The translations under genes and the position numbers were made by a program. The notes under the pieces are model-generated. The model searched no databases. It saw nothing but the letters and a program-made list of their open reading frames with translations, and was not told the origin of the DNA. A stretch of 64,000 nucleotides of DNA, from the NCBI GenBank assembly GCA_948467395.1, contig CAOKDX010000011.1, positions 30,352 to 94,351 on the forward strand, read 5' to 3'. This DNA is from an uncultured Clostridia bacterium (GTDB lineage Bacteria > Bacillota > Clostridia > Lachnospirales > Lachnospiraceae). This document shows positions 17,702-26,786 of the stretch, piece by piece; position 1 is the stretch's first letter, and each line of letters begins with the position of its first letter.

Positions 17702-18661
17702 ATGGATGTATGCGCTGGAACGAATAACAGGAAGGCGGCGGTGATCGGCTGCGGCTTTGTGGGATCGGCATCGGCATTTGCCCTGATGCAGAGCGGGCTC
17801 TTTTCGGAAATGGTACTGATCGATGTGGACAGGGAGCGGGCAGAGGGAGAGGCAATGGATATCAGCCATGGTGTCCCGCTGGCGGAGCCAATGACGATTT
17901 ATGCGGGGGATTACAGGGATATTGCAGATGCGGCGGTAATCATCATCACGGCCGGAGCCAACCAGAAGCCCGGGGAGACGCGTCTCGACCTGGTGCATAA
18001 GAATGCGAAGATCATGAAATCCATTGTGACACAGATTGCACAGAACGGATGCAGGGGAATGCTGCTGGTCGTTTCCAATCCGGTGGACATACTGACCCAT
18101 GTGGCACAGAAGGTCAGCGGACTGCCGGAGAAAAGAGTATTTGGTTCGGGAACTATTTTGGATTCTGCCCGGCTCCGGTATCATCTTGGCCGGCATCTGG
18201 GAGTGGACAGCCGCAGCGTTCATGCTTTCGTGATTGGGGAACATGGTGACAGTGAGATAGCAGCCTGGAGCAGTGCGAATATATCGGGAGTACCTCTCGA
18301 TACCTTCTGCGAGATGCGGGGACACTATGATCATGAAGGAAATACCGAAAGTATAGAGGACCGGGTCCGGGGCAGCGCATATGAAATCATAGCGAAGAAG
18401 GATGCCACCTATTACGGCATCGCCATGGTAGTCAGGCGGCTCTGCCAGGCCATTGTCCGGGACGAAAAATCTATTTTTCCGGTGTCCAAACGAATGCATG
18501 GCGAGTACGGCGTGGGTGATGTGGTGCTGAGCATGCCGGCGATCATCGGGGCGGACGGTGTGGAAAATCTGGTGCCCATTTCCCTGAATGAGAGGGAAAA
18601 GGCGGGTTTGTGCGAATCGGCGGAGACCTTAAGGCAGATTGCGGAGGAACTGGATCTATAA
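17702..18661 (+). CDS. ldh: L-lactate dehydrogenase
   Basis: A 319-residue NAD-dependent enzyme reducing pyruvate to lactate at the end of glycolysis. The nucleotide-binding loop is IGCGFVGSASAF, the first acidic residue after strand two is Asp in LIDVD, and the catalytic region contains SNPVDILTH and GEHGDSE with the proton-donor His. A Gln in the substrate-specificity loop (AGANQKPGETR) favours lactate over malate dehydrogenase. It has its own ribosome site (GACGGAGG) and stands between terminators or promoter gaps, so it is probably a single-gene unit. Confidence 0.92.
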   Translation: MDVCAGTNNRKAAVIGCGFVGSASAFALMQSGLFSEMVLIDVDRERAEGEAMDISHGVPLAEPMTIYAGDYRDIADAAVIIITAGANQKPGETRLDLVHKNAKIMKSIVTQIAQNGCRGMLLVVSNPVDILTHVAQKVSGLPEKRVFGSGTILDSARLRYHLGRHLGVDSRSVHAFVIGEHGDSEIAAWSSANISGVPLDTFCEMRGHYDHEGNTESIEDRVRGSAYEIIAKKDATYYGIAMVVRRLCQAIVRDEKSIFPVSKRMHGEYGVGDVVLSMPAIIGADGVENLVPISLNEREKAGLCESAETLRQIAEELDL

Positions 18662-18677
18662 AGATTTCATAAAGTTA

Positions 18678-18742
18678 TTGTGCATTTCTCTCAATAATGT
18701 TATATTTAAAAATGGGAATTAGCAACTTACATTTTATTACAA
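18678..18742 (+). promoter_or_regulatory. promoter and possible Pho-type repeats before the Na/Pi transporter
   Basis: TTGTGC at 18678-18683 and TATATT at 18701-18706 are 17 bases apart. Downstream, TTACAT at 18727 and TTACAA at 18737 form a ten-base-period repeat that resembles, but does not strictly match, the PhoP box (TTAACA-like, 11-base period). Confidence 0.4.
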
Positions 18743-18776
18743 TTTTCATCAAAATGCATGAGAGAGGAATATAACA

Positions 18777-20396
18777 ATGAGTATATGGAATGTAGTCAGC
18801 CTGATGGGCGGACTGGCAATGTTCATTTTCGGAATGAACCTGATGAGTGATGGTCTGAAGCTGGTGGCTGGCTCGTATCTAAAGAAAATTCTGGAGAAGC
18901 TTACCCAGAACCGTATTGTCGCCATGATGGTGGGGGCCGGACTGACCGCCCTGATCCAGAGCTCCAACGCCATGTGCGTCATGGTAGTAGGTTTTGTAAA
19001 CGCAGGTTTGATGGAACTGGAGAGATCTGTGGGTATTTTGATGGGAGCTAAGATCGGTACTACCATTACCGGCCAGCTTATCGCCTTTAACATCTCACAG
19101 ATCGCACCGGTTATTGCCTTTGTTGGCGTGGCCATAACGATGTCTTTTAAAAAACCTAAGATAAAAAATGTGGGACAGATCATTGCCAGCCTGGGCGTAC
19201 TTTTTATCGGCCTGGGTACTATGAGCGAGGCGATGAAGCCGCTGGCAAATGAAGCCTGGTTTCAGAATATCCTGCAGCAGTTTTCCAACCCGATCCTCGG
19301 CGTACTGGTGGGTATTATCTTTACCGTGATCATCCAGAGTGCATCGGCGTCGGTGGGTGTCCTGCAGATGATGGCGGTAAGCGGCGTGATGGGATTCCAT
19401 CAGGCGTTCTTTATTATGCTGGGAATGAATATCGGCGCCAGTGTGGCACCGGCCCTGGCATCCCTCAGCGGCCGTAAGGACGCCAAGAGGGTGGCGCTTA
19501 TCGTAGTATTGTTTGAAAGCATCGGTATGGTGCTGTTTATGATTGTATCATCAATCTTCCCGGCACTGCTGGACTGGATCGCATCTACCTCACCCAACAA
19601 TCCAAGCCGTCAGATTGCCAATGCCAATACCATCTTCAATTTAGTGACGGTGATGGTTCTTCTGCCCTGTTCCGGATATCTTGTTAAGATGGCCCGGTGG
19701 ATCATCCGGGGCAAGGACAGGAAAGAGGCGGCAGAGCTGCATTACATAGACGAGTCCGGTTATCAGTCGGGCACCGTGCTGATCGGGCAGATCGATCAGG
19801 AGGTAGGCCGGATGTGCGGCCTTGTCCGGAACAATCTGGAGGCTTCCACCAAAGCTTATTTTGCAGAAAAAGTACTGACCAATGAAGCCTTTAATGAGAA
19901 TGAGTCCACAGTTGACTTTCTGAATAAAGAGATTACAGCTACGCTGATCCGTACTAGTGAGATGGGCCTGTCGGCAAAAGAGGCCATGCATGTCGGTAAT
20001 CTGTACCATATCGTGACGGATCTGGAGAGGATTGGCGATCATGCGGAAAATATGCTCGGATATGCCAACCAGTTGAAGTCAAATAAACAGAAATTCTCAG
20101 GAAAGGCATTGAAGGAACTGAACAGCCTGTGTGACTCTGTATACCAGATTTACGATCTGGCATGTACATACTTTGCGGAGCCGGACAGGGGTCTGTACAA
20201 GGTGATCTATGATCTTGAGGCTGAGATCGACGACAAGGTAGATAAGATGCGAAACAGTAATATCAAACGTCTTGCCAAGATGAAATGTGAAGCCAACCAG
20301 GGACTGTTTTACAGCGAAATTCTGGTAGATTTGGAACGTGTGGCTGACCACTGTCTGAATATCGCGCAGGCCGCAAAGAAATATGCCATGAGATAG
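18777..20396 (+). CDS. Na+/phosphate cotransporter family protein with PhoU-like domain
   Basis: A 539-residue membrane protein. The N-terminal half has hydrophobic helices with the two inverted QSS-type repeats of the family, GLTALIQSSNA (about residue 60) and VIIQSASASVG (about 185). The C-terminal half (about 330-539) is soluble and helical, like PhoU, with YHIVTDLERIGDHAENM and LVDLERVADHCLNIA repeats. Family members import phosphate with sodium or regulate uptake. The gene is six bases from thiW, so it is probably the first gene of a three-gene unit. Confidence 0.88.
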   Translation: MSIWNVVSLMGGLAMFIFGMNLMSDGLKLVAGSYLKKILEKLTQNRIVAMMVGAGLTALIQSSNAMCVMVVGFVNAGLMELERSVGILMGAKIGTTITGQLIAFNISQIAPVIAFVGVAITMSFKKPKIKNVGQIIASLGVLFIGLGTMSEAMKPLANEAWFQNILQQFSNPILGVLVGIIFTVIIQSASASVGVLQMMAVSGVMGFHQAFFIMLGMNIGASVAPALASLSGRKDAKRVALIVVLFESIGMVLFMIVSSIFPALLDWIASTSPNNPSRQIANANTIFNLVTVMVLLPCSGYLVKMARWIIRGKDRKEAAELHYIDESGYQSGTVLIGQIDQEVGRMCGLVRNNLEASTKAYFAEKVLTNEAFNENESTVDFLNKEITATLIRTSEMGLSAKEAMHVGNLYHIVTDLERIGDHAENMLGYANQLKSNKQKFSGKALKELNSLCDSVYQIYDLACTYFAEPDRGLYKVIYDLEAEIDDKVDKMRNSNIKRLAKMKCEANQGLFYSEILVDLERVADHCLNIAQAAKKYAMR

Positions 20397-20402
20397 GATA
20401 CT

Positions 20403-20894
20403 ATGAATATAAAAAAAGTATGTTTTTCCGCATTTATGTCATGCCTGAGTTTTATCCTGTCGACTTTCGCAGCCTTTCCCTTCGTGGTGCCGTTCCAGCA
20501 CTTCTTTAATGTGATATGTGCCGTGCTGGTGGGACCATTCTATGGGTTCTTTTCAGCGCTGCTGACAGGTTGTATGAGGATGCTGCTGACAGGGCGTCCG
20601 GTTACCGCCATTATAGGCGCCGTTATTGGTGCTTTTCTGGCGGGGATATGTTACCATCTATCGAAAAATATCTTGCTGGCAGTGATAGGAGAGATTTTCG
20701 GGACAGGTATCCTCAGTGCCATCGCGAGTTATTATGCCATGTATTATGGATTTGGCGTTGCACTGGCCTCTCCGTTTTATTACATCCCGCTCTTTATGCC
20801 TGCCAGTATAGTAGGTGCACTGCTGGGATATGCGGCGTTAGTGTCCATGAAGAGATCGGGTTCTCTTGTGAAGCTGCAGGAGATGCTGAAATAG
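20403..20894 (+). CDS. thiW: thiazole-precursor ECF transporter S component ThiW
   Basis: A 163-residue integral membrane protein with about five hydrophobic segments. The glycine-rich PFYGFFSALLTGCMRMLLTGRPVTA stretch (read in parts) and the pairing with thiM directly downstream identify ThiW, the substrate-binding subunit of an energy-coupling-factor transporter for hydroxyethylthiazole. The shared ATPase/transmembrane modules are not in the window. It starts six bases after the Na/Pi transporter gene. Confidence 0.82.
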   Translation: MNIKKVCFSAFMSCLSFILSTFAAFPFVVPFQHFFNVICAVLVGPFYGFFSALLTGCMRMLLTGRPVTAIIGAVIGAFLAGICYHLSKNILLAVIGEIFGTGILSAIASYYAMYYGFGVALASPFYYIPLFMPASIVGALLGYAALVSMKRSGSLVKLQEMLK

Positions 20895-20918
20895 CAGGAT
20901 AACAGACGGGGGTCGGAT

Positions 20919-21719
20919 ATGCGACATGAGATATTACAGAGTATAGATAAGACCAATCCAAGAATTCATTCCATTACCAATACAATCACCATCAATGATT
21001 GTGCCAATATAATCCTTGCGGCAGGGGGCAGCGCCGTGATGGCGTCAGACCCGGATGAGGCTTCGGAGATGACGTCTCTTTGTGATGGTCTCATCCTGAA
21101 CCTGGGGGCTGTAGCATTCAGAGAGGCGATGTTCCGGGCGGGGAAGACGGCAAATGCCCTGAACCATCCTATAGTATTTGATCCGGTAGCTGCCGGTTCC
21201 ACTGCCCTCCGCCGGCAGACCAGCCTTCGGCTGATGCGGGAGCTGCGCCTGACAGCAATCCGGGGGAATGCCTCCGAGATTCGTACCCTGTCGCTGCTTT
21301 CGGAAAGGGAAGAAGGGGAGGGGCTGCAGTCTTTCGTGGATGCGGAGGAGTCTCAGGTGATGAAGAAAACGAACCTGGAACGATGTCTGGAGGATGCGGA
21401 ACGGCTGTCCGGACAGACCGGAGCGGTGGTTGTTGTGTCCGGCATTGAGGATCTGGTGGTGCAGGGTGAACGGCATCAGGTGTTTCAGGGCGGCTCGGCA
21501 CTTTCTGCCCGGATTACGGGCAGCGGCTGTATGCTGTCGGAACTGATCGGAACCTGCCTGACGCAGCCATTTCCGGAGTGGGATTCCGTCTGTACTGCCG
21601 TGGAATGGATGAACCAGGCGGCGGAGCGGGCGGAGGAAAGGACAAGGGAAATCCAGGGAGGCACTATGACTTACCGGATGTATCTGATTGATGAGATCAG
21701 CAGATATACCATCCTTTGA
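20919..21719 (+). CDS. thiM: hydroxyethylthiazole kinase
   Basis: A 266-residue kinase phosphorylating 4-methyl-5-(2-hydroxyethyl)thiazole for thiamine salvage. Motifs visible are HSITNTITINDCANI near the N terminus, FDPVAAGST, RGNASEI, and ITGSGCMLS near residue 205, with the catalytic Cys. It follows thiW by 24 bases. No TPP-sensing riboswitch is visible before thiW or before the Na/Pi gene, unlike many firmicute thiM loci. Confidence 0.9.
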   Translation: MRHEILQSIDKTNPRIHSITNTITINDCANIILAAGGSAVMASDPDEASEMTSLCDGLILNLGAVAFREAMFRAGKTANALNHPIVFDPVAAGSTALRRQTSLRLMRELRLTAIRGNASEIRTLSLLSEREEGEGLQSFVDAEESQVMKKTNLERCLEDAERLSGQTGAVVVVSGIEDLVVQGERHQVFQGGSALSARITGSGCMLSELIGTCLTQPFPEWDSVCTAVEWMNQAAERAEERTREIQGGTMTYRMYLIDEISRYTIL

Positions 21720-21810
21720 ATTTTTTACAATTCAATACTTGAATAGCATTTAAATCATAAAAATCCCCCTTGAGGCATAGATTGTATAAACACTGTTTCA
21801 GGGGGAGAAC

Positions 21811-22092
21811 TTGAATCAATATCATATGCATCAGACGCCGATTGAGGAAAGGGCAGTGGCAGTAGCAGAATATATTGTTGCGAATAATGCAACTGTGCGT
21901 CAGACAGCGGCCCGGTTTGGCGTAAGCAAGAGCACCGTACATAAGGACGTGACAGAGCGGCTTCTAAGAATAAATCCTTCTCTTGCCGCTCAGGCAAGGA
22001 AAGTACTGGATGTCAATAAATCCGAGCGTCACATACGGGGAGGCCTGGCGACGAAAGACAAATACCTGCGGGAAAGGCAGCACATCAATTAA
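21811..22092 (+). CDS. spoIIID: sporulation transcription factor SpoIIID
   Basis: A 93-residue DNA-binding protein. Start is TTG at 21811 preceded by GGGGGAG. The helix-turn-helix ATVRQTAARFGVSKSTVHKD and the basic C-terminal tail match SpoIIID, the mother-cell regulator that acts with sigma-E during endospore formation. The length equals the family norm. Its presence says the organism is, or was, a spore former. A strong terminator follows at once. Confidence 0.95.
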   Translation: MNQYHMHQTPIEERAVAVAEYIVANNATVRQTAARFGVSKSTVHKDVTERLLRINPSLAAQARKVLDVNKSERHIRGGLATKDKYLRERQHIN

Positions 22093-22099
22093 AAAAGAG

Positions 22100-22138
22100 C
22101 AGTCATTTGGCAGATCGAGCTGCCGGGTGGCTGTTTTA
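22100..22138 (+). terminator. spoIIID terminator
   Basis: CAGTCATTTGGCAG at 22100-22113 and CTGCCGGGTGGCTG at 22120-22133 form a 14-bp stem, counting G-U pairs, with a 6-base loop and a TTTT tail. Confidence 0.85.
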
Positions 22139-22223
22139 TAATTTTGGCAAAGTGCTTTCCAAAAAATCTGAAAGGATATATAATATACTTGCTAAGATGA
22201 AAAATACGAGGAGAACAGATGTT

Positions 22224-23621
22224 ATGGTAATGAGACGGTTTGTAGGAACGAAACAATTTTATAAGCGGCTGCTTCTGCTGGCGGTGCCTATCATGATACA
22301 GAATGCCATAACGAATTTTGTTGGATTTCTGGATAATATCATGGTAGGTCAGCTGGGGACGGAGCCGATGTCAGGAGTGGCCATCGTCAACCAGCTGATT
22401 TTTGTTTTTAATCTTCTGGTATTCGGGGGGCTGTCAGGAGCTGGTATATTCGGGGCGCAGTTCTATGGTCATGGAGACCATAAGGGAGTGAGGGATACGT
22501 TCCGGTTTAAGATCATAATGGGAATCCTTCTTGTGGCTGTGACGCTGGCTGTTCTTCTTACCTTTGGGGAAAGCCTGATCCGGCTGTATCTGACAAATGG
22601 CGAGGGTGGAAATCTGGAACAGACATTTTTGTTCGGAAAAGAGTATCTGGCGGTCATTCTGCTGGAGATCATACCCTTTGTAGTGGTGCAGATCTATGCC
22701 AGTACGTTGAGGGAGACGGGACAGACCCTGCTTCCTATGCTCGCCGGTATAGTGGCAGTGATTGTCAATCTGGCGGGAAATTATGTGCTGATTTTCGGGA
22801 AATTTGGTGCGCCCCGGATGGGAGTGGCAGGAGCCGCCGCCGCTACCGTTCTGGCCAGAATAATAGAATGCGCCATTGTGATTATCTGGACGCATCACCG
22901 GAAGGCGCAGAACCCGTTTATCCTGGGGGCGTACCGGAGCCTGCGGGTGCCCGGGAGGCTTGTCCTGGATATCGTGAAAAAGGGATCGCCCCTCATGGTG
23001 AACGAAGCCCTCTGGTCGGCAGGCATCGCACTGGTGAACCAGTGCTTTTCTGTGCGGGGCTTTCCTGTTGTGGCAGCCACAAATATTTCATCCACCATCG
23101 GCAATCTGTTCAATGTTGTCTTTATTGCCATGGGAAGTGCCGTGGCCATTATGGTGGGGCAGCAGCTGGGGGCAAGTGAGTTTGACAAGGCAAAGGATAC
23201 AGCGGCAAAGGTAATCGCTTTCTCTGTCTGCTGTACGGTTGTCACCAGCCTTCTGATGATTGTTTTGTCCGGAGTATTCCCCGGAATGTACAACACGACA
23301 GAGGAGGTGCGCGGCATGGCGGGCGCCATGATCCGGATAACCGCATATCTTATGCCAATGCAGGCATTTCTGCACGCCGCCTATTTTACCATCCGCTCCG
23401 GGGGGAGGACCATTATTACATTCCTCTTCGACAGCGGTTTTTCGTGGTGCGTGTCCATACCCTTTATTTATTGTGTCGTACATTTTACGGGATTTCCGAT
23501 TCTGGCTGTCTACACTCTTTATTATTCCCTCGATTTCATAAAAGCGGCGGTGGGCTTTTTCTTGCTAAAAAAGGGAATCTGGCTGCAGAATATTGTGGAA
23601 CAGCGGTCGGAGAATCCATAA
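22224..23621 (+). CDS. MATE family efflux transporter
   Basis: A 465-residue membrane protein with about twelve hydrophobic segments arranged as two similar halves. The N-terminal half contains VPIMIQNAITNFVGFLDNIMVGQLG, read in pieces as the typical MATE start. The family exports drugs or metabolites using a sodium or proton gradient. AGGAG at 22209-22213 is ten bases before ATG 22224; ATG 22230 is an alternative, and longer in-frame starts overlap the spoIIID terminator. Substrate unknown. Confidence 0.9.
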   Translation: MVMRRFVGTKQFYKRLLLLAVPIMIQNAITNFVGFLDNIMVGQLGTEPMSGVAIVNQLIFVFNLLVFGGLSGAGIFGAQFYGHGDHKGVRDTFRFKIIMGILLVAVTLAVLLTFGESLIRLYLTNGEGGNLEQTFLFGKEYLAVILLEIIPFVVVQIYASTLRETGQTLLPMLAGIVAVIVNLAGNYVLIFGKFGAPRMGVAGAAAATVLARIIECAIVIIWTHHRKAQNPFILGAYRSLRVPGRLVLDIVKKGSPLMVNEALWSAGIALVNQCFSVRGFPVVAATNISSTIGNLFNVVFIAMGSAVAIMVGQQLGASEFDKAKDTAAKVIAFSVCCTVVTSLLMIVLSGVFPGMYNTTEEVRGMAGAMIRITAYLMPMQAFLHAAYFTIRSGGRTIITFLFDSGFSWCVSIPFIYCVVHFTGFPILAVYTLYYSLDFIKAAVGFFLLKKGIWLQNIVEQRSENP

Positions 23622-23719
23622 AAATTCGTTTTAACATGCGAACATCCCTCATAAGCTGTTAGTATAGTATATGTCATTACTGGCAGAAGGCCGCTGGCAC
23701 GAAAATCTTTGTCGAAAAC

Positions 23720-23747
23720 TTGTACTTTTTGCTGAATGTGCTATAAT
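23720..23747 (+). promoter_or_regulatory. rnf operon promoter
   Basis: TTGTAC at 23720-23725 and TATAAT at 23742-23747 with a 16-base spacer. A start near 23754 leaves a leader of about 35 bases before rnfC. Confidence 0.65.
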
Positions 23748-23788
23748 GATAATATCTATCGAAAAATTCTGAAAAGGAGGAAATTTCA

Positions 23789-25114
23789 TTGGGACAGTCA
23801 ACCTTTAAGGGGGGAACGCATCCATATGAGGGCAAGGAACTGAGTATGGACAGTCCGATTCAGGTGATGGATCCAAAGGAGGAGCTTGTATTCTCCATGA
23901 GCCAGCACATCGGAGCCCCTGCAACACCTGTCGTCGCCGTAGGGGATACAGTGAAGATGGGGCAGATTATTGGTGAGGCGAGTGGATTTATTTCAGCCAA
24001 TATCGTCAGCTCCGTATCCGGAGAAGTGAAGAAGATAGAGCCAAGGCTGCTCTCATCCGGGGCGAAGGCTACCTGTGTAGTGATCGCAAACGACGGTGAA
24101 TACACGCCTGTGGACGGACTCGGAGAAGAGAGGGATTACACAAAGTTATCAAAAGAAGAAATCCGCCAGATCATCAAGGACGCCGGTATTGTCGGCATGG
24201 GGGGAGCCGGATTCCCGACGAATGTAAAAGTAACCCCGAAAAATGAAGATGATATCGATTATGTTATCGTGAACGGTGCTGAGTGTGAACCGTATCTTAC
24301 CTCAGACTACCGTCTTATGCTGGAGAAGCCGGAAGAGATCATTCAGGGACTCCGTGTCGTACTATCCCTGTTTGACCATGCGAAAGGGGTTATCGCCGTT
24401 GAGGACAATAAGCCCGAGGCAATCTCCAAGCTGCAGTATCTGACAGAAGGAGATTCTAATATTGAGGTAAAAATCTTAAAGACAAAATATCCGCAGGGTG
24501 CGGAACGTCAGATTATCTATGTGGCCACCGGACGCCGGATCCATTCTAAGATGCTGCCGGCGGATGCCGGATGCATTGTGGATAATGTGCAGACAATTAT
24601 TGCCATATACAATGCCGTGTGCAAATGCACCCCGAGCATGAGCCGGGTCATCACGCTGACCGGCGACGCCATGGCAAAGCCTCAGAATTATGAAGTGAAA
24701 TTCGGCATGAGCCATGCCGAGATGCTGGATGCGGCTGGCGGACTCAAAGAGGGAGGCGCGCAGAAGCTGATCTCCGGCGGTCCAATGATGGGTATGGCGA
24801 TGTATGACCTGAACACTCCGGTTACAAAGACAAGTTCTTCCATCCTTGCCATGAGCAGGGACGAGGTGGCTGAGTGGGAACCCACAAACTGTATCCGCTG
24901 CGGACGCTGCGCGGATGTGTGCCCCAGCCATCTGGTGCCCCAGATGATGGCGCAGGCGGCGGAGCGGGATGATCTGGAATATTTCCAGAAGATCAACGGC
25001 ATGGAGTGTTATGAGTGCGGTACATGTACATTTGTCTGTCCGGCGAAGAGACGTCTGACACAGATCTTCAAACAGGCAAGGCGTGCGGTGATGGACGCCA
25101 GTAGAAAGAAATAA
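23789..25114 (+). CDS. rnfC: Rnf complex subunit C
   Basis: A 441-residue peripheral subunit binding NADH/FMN and iron-sulfur clusters. It starts with TTG at 23789 behind AAAAGGAGG. The flavin/NADH site GMGGAGFPTNVK and VIVNGAECEPYLT are intact, and two 4Fe-4S motifs lie near the C terminus (CIRCGRCADVCP and CYECGTCTFVCP). In the Rnf complex electrons pass between reduced ferredoxin and NAD+, driving Na+ or H+ export. First gene of the operon rnfCDGEAB. Confidence 0.96.
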   Translation: MGQSTFKGGTHPYEGKELSMDSPIQVMDPKEELVFSMSQHIGAPATPVVAVGDTVKMGQIIGEASGFISANIVSSVSGEVKKIEPRLLSSGAKATCVVIANDGEYTPVDGLGEERDYTKLSKEEIRQIIKDAGIVGMGGAGFPTNVKVTPKNEDDIDYVIVNGAECEPYLTSDYRLMLEKPEEIIQGLRVVLSLFDHAKGVIAVEDNKPEAISKLQYLTEGDSNIEVKILKTKYPQGAERQIIYVATGRRIHSKMLPADAGCIVDNVQTIIAIYNAVCKCTPSMSRVITLTGDAMAKPQNYEVKFGMSHAEMLDAAGGLKEGGAQKLISGGPMMGMAMYDLNTPVTKTSSSILAMSRDEVAEWEPTNCIRCGRCADVCPSHLVPQMMAQAAERDDLEYFQKINGMECYECGTCTFVCPAKRRLTQIFKQARRAVMDASRKK

Positions 25115-25144
25115 CCCAGACACAATAGAATGGAGGATAATAAA

Positions 25145-26146
25145 ATGGAAGAGAAATTATTGAATGTGTCTTCATCTCCTCATGTGCGGGACAATTCTTC
25201 TACGAAGTCCATTATGAGAGATGTAGTCATTGCACTGATTCCGGCCACATTGGTAGGTATTTACAATTTCCGTGTCAGTGCGCTGCTGGTTATACTGACA
25301 ACCTGTGTAACCTGTGTGCTGTCAGAATATATCTGGCAGAGATGTATGAAGCAGCCGGTTACAACAAATGATTTTAGCGCCCTGCTGACGGGCCTTCTGC
25401 TGGCCTTGAACCTGCCTGCCACCATTCCGCTGTGGATGTGTGTCATTGGCGGTGTGTTCGCCATTATCGTGGCAAAGCAGATGTTCGGAGGGCTGGGCCA
25501 GAACTTTATGAATCCGGCACTGGCAGGACGATGCTTTATGATGCTGTCCTTCAGCAGTGCCATGACAAGCTTTACGATGAAAGAAGGAAGTGATCTTCTC
25601 TATGGCATCGCGGTAGATGCCAGCAGCAGCGCGACACCGTTGATGCAGGTGAAAGAAGCTGCGTCATCCGGGGGCTCCCTTCCGGATCTTCTTAAGATGT
25701 TTTTGGGAACTACGACAGGTACCATCGGTGAGACATCGGCAGCGGCCATTCTTCTCGGAGCGGCCTATCTTCTGGTTCGCCGGATCATCGATTGGAAGAT
25801 TCCTGCCTGCTATATTGGTTCCTTTATGATATTCAATTTACTGTATTCCTGTGTATCAGGAGGAATGGCGACATCGCCGTACCCGGTTTTCTTCGAACTG
25901 TGCGGCGGCGGACTGCTGCTGGGCGCTTTCTTTATGGCGACAGATTATGTTACCAGCCCCATTACGCCAAAGGGAAAGATTATATTCGGTATCCTGCTGG
26001 GTCTTCTGACAGGACTGTTCCGATTCTTTGGCGAGTCCGCAGAGGGAGTGTCCTTTGCCATTATCATCGGAAACCTCTGTGTTCCGCTGATTGAGCGATT
26101 TACCGTTCCAAAAGCATTTGGAAAGGAGGGCAAGGCAAATGAATGA
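25145..26146 (+). CDS. rnfD: Rnf complex subunit D
   Basis: A 333-residue membrane subunit with about nine to ten hydrophobic helices. The SSATPLM motif (about residue 160) holds the Thr that carries covalent FMN in the family. ATG at 25145 is chosen because GGAGGATAA lies just before it; an ATG at 25130 overlaps that site. It overlaps rnfG by eight bases. Confidence 0.95.
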   Translation: MEEKLLNVSSSPHVRDNSSTKSIMRDVVIALIPATLVGIYNFRVSALLVILTTCVTCVLSEYIWQRCMKQPVTTNDFSALLTGLLLALNLPATIPLWMCVIGGVFAIIVAKQMFGGLGQNFMNPALAGRCFMMLSFSSAMTSFTMKEGSDLLYGIAVDASSSATPLMQVKEAASSGGSLPDLLKMFLGTTTGTIGETSAAAILLGAAYLLVRRIIDWKIPACYIGSFMIFNLLYSCVSGGMATSPYPVFFELCGGGLLLGAFFMATDYVTSPITPKGKIIFGILLGLLTGLFRFFGESAEGVSFAIIIGNLCVPLIERFTVPKAFGKEGKANE

Positions 26147-26786
26147 GAATAAGAGCAGTATGATTAAGGATGCCGTGATCCTCTGTCTGATCACACTGAT
26201 TCTGGGGGCCGTGCTGGCCGGTGTCTATGCCATAACAAAGGATCCCATTGACAAGGCGCAGGAACAGACGAATAACGAGGCGTGTCAGGCCGTTGTGGCA
26301 GATGGTGATTCGGTACTGGACAACGATGCGGAGGCGGTGAAGAAGGCGGCTGATTATATCGTTTCCCATGATATTTCCAACAATGAGACAAAGGACGGCG
26401 ATCTTCTGGCGAATTATCTGTTGATCGAGCAGATCCACCCAACACAGAACGGCGGCAGGGTATATCTTGCCTCAGCCAGCAAGGGTTATGGCGGTGCCAT
26501 CGGATTTGCCCTGGGTGTGGATGCCAGCGGAGCGGTAACAGGAATTTCCATTACCTCTCAGGCAGAGACGGCGGGTCTTGGCGCCAACTGTGAGAACGAG
26601 GACTGGCAGAAAAGCTTTGCCGGCAAGGTAGCGCCGCAGGATCCGTCCAAGGAGATGTATAATAAAAATGAATCAAATGAATCCCAGGTGCAGGCCCTGT
26701 CCGGCGCGACGGTGACGTCCCGCGCCATCACAAGAGCTGTCAAGGGTATTTTGTTATTTGATGAAACAGTAAGGGGGGCTAATTAA
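26139..26786 (+). CDS. rnfG: Rnf complex subunit G
   Basis: A 215-residue protein with one N-terminal membrane helix and an extracytoplasmic FMN domain. The SGATVTSRAI motif near residue 190 supplies the Thr that binds FMN covalently. ATG at 26139 is preceded by GGAGGGCAAG. It overlaps rnfD by eight bases and shares one base with rnfE (TAATG). Confidence 0.95.
   Translation: MNENKSSMIKDAVILCLITLILGAVLAGVYAITKDPIDKAQEQTNNEACQAVVADGDSVLDNDAEAVKKAADYIVSHDISNNETKDGDLLANYLLIEQIHPTQNGGRVYLASASKGYGGAIGFALGVDASGAVTGISITSQAETAGLGANCENEDWQKSFAGKVAPQDPSKEMYNKNESNESQVQALSGATVTSRAITRAVKGILLFDETVRGAN

Noticed and set aside
20390-20420. A TPP riboswitch before thiW-thiM
   Set aside because: Only six bases separate the Na/Pi gene and thiW, and the CTGAGA-type core was not found upstream of the Na/Pi gene either.
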